Position numbers and translations under genes: made by a program. A stretch of DNA of 64,000 nt from Pegea sp. RAD2-039 (lineage: Eukaryota; Chordata; Thaliacea; Salpida; Salpidae), in NCBI GenBank assembly GCA_034620365.1, contig JAQGEQ010000283.1, positions 62,001 through 126,000 on the forward strand. The letters run 5' to 3'. Positions 63,485 to 64,000 of the stretch are shown here, piece by piece. The first letter of the stretch is position 1. Every line of letters starts with the position of its first letter. Below the pieces are notes generated by a model. That model saw only the letters and a list, made by a program, of their open reading frames with translations, was not told the origin of the DNA and ran no database searches.

Positions 63485-63555
63485 TTTATTCATTTAACGC
63501 GTGGCTGCGAGTGAAAAATTCAACAGCTCTTATAGCGAACAACAACCAAATATTT
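63485..63555 (+). repeat. dispersed repeat, copy 2
   Basis: Partner of 21363-21426, sharing a GTGGCTG core, TCAACA, CTCTTATAGCGAACAA and CCAAATAT. Both copies are in the same orientation, as expected of a transposon-derived family. Confidence 0.5.
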
Positions 63556-63754
63556 AAAAGATCTTAGGTACCACAATTTAAGTATAATACATAAAGAGTA
63601 GAAACACTGTAAAAGTAAAACGTAAATTATGAATCAAAAGTTTTATATGATAAAATAGAAGAAGAAAGTGAGGGAACTGGAAGTGATAAACATCACTTGT
63701 TAAAGAAACTACTTAGATTTTTTTGACACACTTTTAAAAGATGCGATAAATTTT

Positions 63755-63965
63755 GATGCAGTGATGGAATCGGGAATACAACTTCAAACCTTGGTTACCC
63801 TCTTAAAAAAACTGTTACTCCACTGGGTGTTATTAAAGTTGTCGAGAGGTTTGATTTTGAAAAACGCTTTTATGAAAAGCCTCTGAGGACATATGGGAGA
63901 TTGCAATCTTTAAAGTATTCTATGAAGATAAGATTGCAAAAACTATTAATAATTTTATGTAGATC
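63755..63965 (+). pseudogene. MRPS21: frameshifted copy of mitochondrial ribosomal protein bS21m
   Basis: Three frames in succession match the short bS21m family of mitochondrial small-subunit proteins: AVMESG (matching VMVQEG), then VIKVVERFDFEKRFYEKPLR (matching the LIEDIKHRRYYEKPCR region), then VFYEDKIAKTINNFM (matching IYNMEMARKINFLM), ending at a TAG. At least two frameshifts and a premature stop break it, and no intron is needed to align it, as for a decayed retrocopy. Assignment is from remembered family sequence; a chance match of one block is possible but three in order are less so. Confidence 0.5.
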
Positions 63966-64000
63966 AGAAAAATTTTACAAGATCAGAAAAAAGGAGTCAA

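Larger units (their letters stand above)
55750..63754. other. region downstream of MNT
   Basis: About 8 kb of AT-rich DNA without an intact gene. It includes the MNT 3' flank, a GC-richer patch at 57780-58010 of unknown nature, LINE copy D (60083-60315), a GC-richer minus-strand patch at 60640-60790, a short open stretch near 63027-63230, and the second dispersed-repeat copy (63485-63555). Confidence 0.5.

Noticed and set aside
1..64000. tRNA, rRNA, CRISPR or bacterial-type operon features
   Set aside because: None recognised when reading both strands; the window is eukaryotic nuclear DNA with spliceosomal introns.

Overview
Organism. This is nuclear DNA from an AT-rich animal. Genes for MNT (a SIN3-type bHLH-zipper repressor), KAT14, CNTD1, AK9 and INPP1 are metazoan, most coding regions are split by GT-AG introns, and decayed CR1/jockey-like LINEs lie between genes. 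Introns are mostly tiny (about 42-60 nt in AK9), intergenic DNA is long and AT-rich, and splice acceptors sit 1-75 nt upstream of most start codons. This would fit a spliced-leader invertebrate such as a flatworm, but the species is an inference that nothing in the window proves.

Layout. 1-1292 (-): 5' part of KAT14, a histone acetyltransferase of the ATAC complex, cut by the window edge. 5534-8587 (+): two cyclin-family genes close together, CNTD1 (intronless) and cyclin H (7 exons). 11680-13356 (+): INPP1 (7 exons). 16958-20364 (+): intronless FDXR followed 209 bp later by intronless ZNF277. 22674-30292 (-): AK9, resolved as 35 exons coding 1880 residues with four P-loops. 35493-37479 (-): eIF4E (7 exons). 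46498-55749 (+): MNT, coding about 1177 residues, with a 4.9-kb intron between helix 2 and the leucine zipper. The last 8 kb holds no intact gene, only repeat debris and, at 63755-63965, what looks like a frameshifted copy of mitochondrial ribosomal protein S21.

Connections. The genes are unrelated housekeeping or regulatory genes rather than one pathway. The most interesting points are: two operon-like tandem pairs (CNTD1-CCNH and FDXR-ZNF277); an eIF4E with tyrosine at a position that is a cap-stacking tryptophan in canonical eIF4E; perfect CACGTG E-boxes in tandem upstream of and inside MNT, whose own basic region has the residues that read CACGTG; TGACGTCA and TCACGTGA palindromes inside very short introns; and a ZNF277 that has lost its C-terminal zinc finger. 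Exon joins were checked by hand for GT-AG borders, reading phase and remembered family alignments. No database search was run.
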